Under the pieces are notes generated by a model. The model ran no database searches. It saw only the letters and a list, made by a program, of their open reading frames with translations, and was not told where the DNA came from. The position numbers and the translations under genes were made by a program. A stretch of DNA of 64,000 nucleotides from DASXQK01 sp963757155. GTDB taxonomy: Bacteria; Pseudomonadota; Alphaproteobacteria; Dongiales; Dongiaceae. Positions 61,797 through 64,000 of the stretch are shown in pieces (positions within the stretch are counted from its first letter, which is position 1; the number at the start of each line of letters is the position of its first letter). The stretch spans positions 54,073 to 118,072 of the forward strand of contig CAVWQS010000004.1 in NCBI GenBank assembly GCA_963757155.1, written 5' to 3'.

Positions 61797-62813
61797 ATGA
61801 ACGACGGCAAGATGCCTTCCGGTTTGGATCTTCTCAATGTGGAGCGGGCGCGCCAGCATGGCGATGCGCTCGCTTCCTTCGAAGCTGCCCGCGCCCCGGC
61901 CGCGCGAATCGCCGAAAGCCTGAATCGAACGAAGCGGCTCCTGCTCATCGGCATGGGCGGATCGCATTATGTGAACCGGGCCGTCGAGCCCGCCTATCGG
62001 GCCCGGGGCATCGATGCCACGGCCATCACCGCCTCGGAGCTGCTGGCCGCACCGCTGCCGGACCGGATGCGGACAGCGATCCTCACCTCCCAATCCGGCG
62101 GCTCCGGCGAGGTGCTCCAGCTTCTCGATCGCGCGGTGGGGCAGGAGGAGCGCTTCGGAATCACGCTTGAAGCCGGCGGCCCTTTGGCCCAGCGGATTCC
62201 CGTGCTGGTCGGGGCCGGCGGTACGGAGAAGGCCTTTGCCGCGACCCGCAGCCTGCTGATCTGCCTGGCGCTGCATGCCGCGGTCCTCGCCGAGCTGGGG
62301 GAGGATCTGGGCCCGGCGCTTGGCTATTTGCGCAAGCCGCTCGAGCGCCCCGTCGATGCGGCGCTGCAGGTGCTGGCGCAAAAGAAGGTGATCATCGTCA
62401 GCGGCCGCGGCGCCATGGCCGGCCTCGCCGAGGCCGGCGCGCTCTGCCTCATGGAGCTGGGGCGCCTGCCGGTCATGGCCATGGAGGGCGGGCAGTTCCG
62501 CCATGGTCCCCTGGAGATCCTCAACTCCGCCATCGGCGTCATCCTGCTGCGCGGTCCGGGCGAGGATTCCAGGCTCAACCAGAAGCTGGTCGCGACCTGC
62601 CGCGAGGCCGGGGCGACATCGGTCATCTTCGATCTCAGCGGCGAGGCGAAGCTGGAGGGCGCGGTGACGATCGATTTTCCCGCCGCGAGCGGCTTTGCCG
62701 CCGCCTTCGCTCTGCTGCCGTCGCTCCAGCGGCTGATGATCGATCTCGCGGGACGCCATGTGCCGCGGGTGGGTGAACCCTTGCGCACGACCAAGGTCAC
62801 GGGCATCGAATGA
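61797..62813 (+). CDS. SIS domain sugar isomerase/deaminase-like protein
   Basis: 338 residues with two SIS domains: LLLIGMGGSHYVNRAVEP (about 40-57), LTSQSGGSGEVLQLLDRA, and in the second KVIIVSGRGAMAGLAEAGALCLMELG and FRHGPLEILNS. It resembles GlmS isomerase-half, AgaS or FrlB proteins that isomerise or deglycate amino-sugar phosphates. With a PfkB kinase and ABC importer next door, an amino-sugar or glycated-amine catabolic step is likely, but substrate is not fixed. It overlaps the kinase start by 4 bases. Confidence 0.87.
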   Translation: MNDGKMPSGLDLLNVERARQHGDALASFEAARAPAARIAESLNRTKRLLLIGMGGSHYVNRAVEPAYRARGIDATAITASELLAAPLPDRMRTAILTSQSGGSGEVLQLLDRAVGQEERFGITLEAGGPLAQRIPVLVGAGGTEKAFAATRSLLICLALHAAVLAELGEDLGPALGYLRKPLERPVDAALQVLAQKKVIIVSGRGAMAGLAEAGALCLMELGRLPVMAMEGGQFRHGPLEILNSAIGVILLRGPGEDSRLNQKLVATCREAGATSVIFDLSGEAKLEGAVTIDFPAASGFAAAFALLPSLQRLMIDLAGRHVPRVGEPLRTTKVTGIE

Positions 62814-63865
62814 ACGCGACGTCCCGCGCCCCGAAGGTCCATGTCATCGGCCCAGGTGGGCCGAAGGCCCATGTCATCGGCGCACGTGGGCCGAAGGCCC
62901 GTGTCATCGGCCCAGGGGGGCCGAAGGTCCATGTCATCGGCAACGTGAACGTCGATTTGATCATGGGTCCTCTCGGCGCCTGGCCCCAGCCCGGCACCGA
63001 GAACATCCTGGCGGAGAGCGCGCTCCGGGTCGGCGGCTCGGCCGGCAATGCAGCACTGGCCTTCCAGGCGCTGGGCGTGCCCTTTCGCCTGGCGTGCAAC
63101 GTCGGCGACGATGTCTTCGGCCGCTGGCTCCGAGAGCCTTTCGGGACGGCGGGCCGAGGTTGGCCCGTCTCGCCGGTGCCGACCACCGTCTCGGTGGGCA
63201 TCAACCATGCCAATGGCGAGCGCACCTTCCTCACCTCCCAAGGCCATCTGGCGGTCACGACCATGAAGGACGTGGTCGGGCGCCTGCCGCGCCGGGCGGG
63301 GCGAGGGGATATCGCCTTGCTGCTGGGCGGCTTCCTCAGCCCGCGACTGCTGGAATCCTATGAGGCGCTGATCGATCTCCTGGTCGCCCGCGGATTCGAG
63401 ATCGCCCTGGATACGGGCTGGCCCAGCGACGGCTGGAGCGAGACGACCATCCGGCGCATGGCCGTCTGGCTCACCGCCTGCGACCATCTGCTGCTGAACG
63501 AGATCGAGAGCTGCGCCTTCTCGCGCCAGCGGGATGTCGAGACCGCGGCGCGCTGGCTCTCCCGCAAAGCCAAGCGCGGTGCTGCCATCGTGATCAAGCA
63601 GGGTCCGGCTGGGGCGACCGGCTGGCGCGATGGCGAAAAATTCCATGCCGCGGCGCCGGAGGTGACGGTGATCGACACCATCGGCGCGGGCGATGCCTTC
63701 AATGCCGGCTATCTCGCGTCCTGGCTGGGGCGGCGCGACCTTGCCGCGGCAGTGGCCGAGGGGGTGGCGGTGGCCTCGGCGGCGGTCTCGACCTCGCCGC
63801 GGGCCTATGGCGTGGCGCGGAAGGTTGAACCACAGAGACACAGAGGCACGGAGAAGGTGGGGTAG
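62810..63865 (+). CDS. PfkB family carbohydrate kinase with N-terminal tandem repeat
   Basis: 351 residues. Body: VHVIGNVNVDLIMGPL, GGSAGNAALAFQALGVPF, LLLNEIESCAF, and ATP/anion-hole motif TIGAGDAFNAGYLASWLG. It phosphorylates a sugar for the operon. The N-terminus is odd: a 10-residue unit of the type PK(V/A)(H/R)VIG(P/A)(G/R)G is repeated three times before the authentic first strand, encoded by a 30-base tandem repeat (62831-62944). The C-terminal EPQRHRGTEKVG tail comes from a dispersed repeat (63828-63855), so the native end is near 63825. ATGA overlap with the SIS gene. Confidence 0.87.
   Translation: MNATSRAPKVHVIGPGGPKAHVIGARGPKARVIGPGGPKVHVIGNVNVDLIMGPLGAWPQPGTENILAESALRVGGSAGNAALAFQALGVPFRLACNVGDDVFGRWLREPFGTAGRGWPVSPVPTTVSVGINHANGERTFLTSQGHLAVTTMKDVVGRLPRRAGRGDIALLLGGFLSPRLLESYEALIDLLVARGFEIALDTGWPSDGWSETTIRRMAVWLTACDHLLLNEIESCAFSRQRDVETAARWLSRKAKRGAAIVIKQGPAGATGWRDGEKFHAAAPEVTVIDTIGAGDAFNAGYLASWLGRRDLAAAVAEGVAVASAAVSTSPRAYGVARKVEPQRHRGTEKVG
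62831..62944 (+). repeat. 30-bp in-frame tandem repeat, about 3.7 copies
   Basis: Units at 62831-62860, 62861-62890, 62891-62920 and a partial 62921-62944. Each begins CCGAAGG and contains TGTCATCGG; differences are few. The last unit runs into the true kinase start. Confidence 0.9.
63828..63855 (+). repeat. Dispersed CACAGAGACACAGAGG-type repeat
   Basis: AACCACAGAGACACAGAGGC and following bases. Short purine-rich repeats of this type recur between genes in many proteobacteria. Here it forms the last codons of the PfkB gene. Confidence 0.55.
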
Positions 63866-63883
63866 GGTCCAACGCCTCCGCCT

Positions 63884-63963
63884 CGTCATTCCGAGAAAGC
63901 GGGAAATCCAGGGTGAGCGACAAAATCTGGGGCCCTGGATTCCCGCTTTCGCGGGAATGACGG
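63884..63963. repeat. Inverted pair of REP-like palindromes after the kinase operon
   Basis: Palindromes at 63884-63913 and 63933-63963 in opposite orientation, 19 bases apart, forming a long potential hairpin 3' to the operon. The remaining bases to 64000 show nothing further. Confidence 0.85.
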
Positions 63964-64000
63964 AAGAGAGAGGCGAGCCCTCGCTGGTGACGACGTTCAC

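Noticed and set aside
1..64000. tRNA, rRNA, CRISPR arrays, prophage or integron cassettes
   Set aside because: I looked for CCA-ended cloverleaf-like segments, regular spaced repeats and integrase genes and found none. The regular 30-base repeat at 62831 has no spacers and is coding.

Overview
The window is a high-GC, gene-dense stretch of chromosome from an alphaproteobacterium. The gene order erpA / xthA / dgt / argS / SPOR / nagZ / M50 protease / scpA / scpB / tatABC, then serS / surE / pcm / LysM-M23, is the conserved alphaproteobacterial division and export cluster. A Rhodospirillales-like lineage is my inference from that order and from the Rsm22, DUF5993-DsbB and DgcB relatives. No rRNA, tRNA, CRISPR array or phage module was seen.

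Layout. 1-6 kb: the valS 3' end, an exported protein, DUF2750, DUF5993-dsbB, ilvD, then lemA with two TPM-domain genes. 6-9.5 kb: a broken M81 peptidase gene, a structured intergenic element, doxX, xthA and erpA. 9.6-27.2 kb: the conserved housekeeping block, with a cardiolipin synthase, an EEP hydrolase and an Rsm22 methyltransferase lying between tatC and serS. 27.3-33.7 kb: MFS transporter, GMC oxidoreductase, orphan TRAP binding protein, a nested repeat, a secreted RNase with its barstar, and a DUF5996 protein. 33.7-38.8 kb: a methyltransferase and two glycosyltransferases (probably a surface glycan patch), then a Tat-exported multicopper oxidase. 38.9-47.1 kb: SRPBCC and GFA genes, a tandemly duplicated polysaccharide deacetylase, HAD phosphatase, SDR, a large LuxR regulator and small genes. 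47.2-52.1 kb: a probable betaine/dimethylglycine demethylation module (BHMT, ETF beta and alpha, DgcB). 52.1-55.7 kb: a second copy of the structured intergenic element, a Gly-rich lipoprotein and assorted genes. 55.8-57.3 kb: an IS110-family (IS1111-group) element sitting at the edge of a REP-like palindrome. 57.3-63.9 kb: a ROK repressor divergent from a sugar ABC uptake operon ending in a SIS isomerase and a PfkB kinase, then more REP-like palindromes.

The most interesting observation is the IS110 element. Its 246-base non-coding end can fold into a target-binding loop in which one side equals the left flank (8 bases) and the other is the reverse complement of the right flank (9 bases). 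This is the layout of a bridge RNA/seekRNA, and the target is the border of a chromosomal palindromic repeat. Second is a dispersed intergenic element, present twice in opposite orientation, with a conserved hairpin showing a compensatory base-pair change and a conserved promoter-like upstream block. Third is a 30-bp in-frame tandem repeat that multiplies the first beta-strand of the PfkB kinase.

A caution on quality: nine genes are broken by twelve single-base events, all of the same sense (one extra base), including dgt, pcm and etfA. The uniform sign suggests sequencing or assembly error rather than gene decay. I annotate these as full-length loci with the frameshift positions given.
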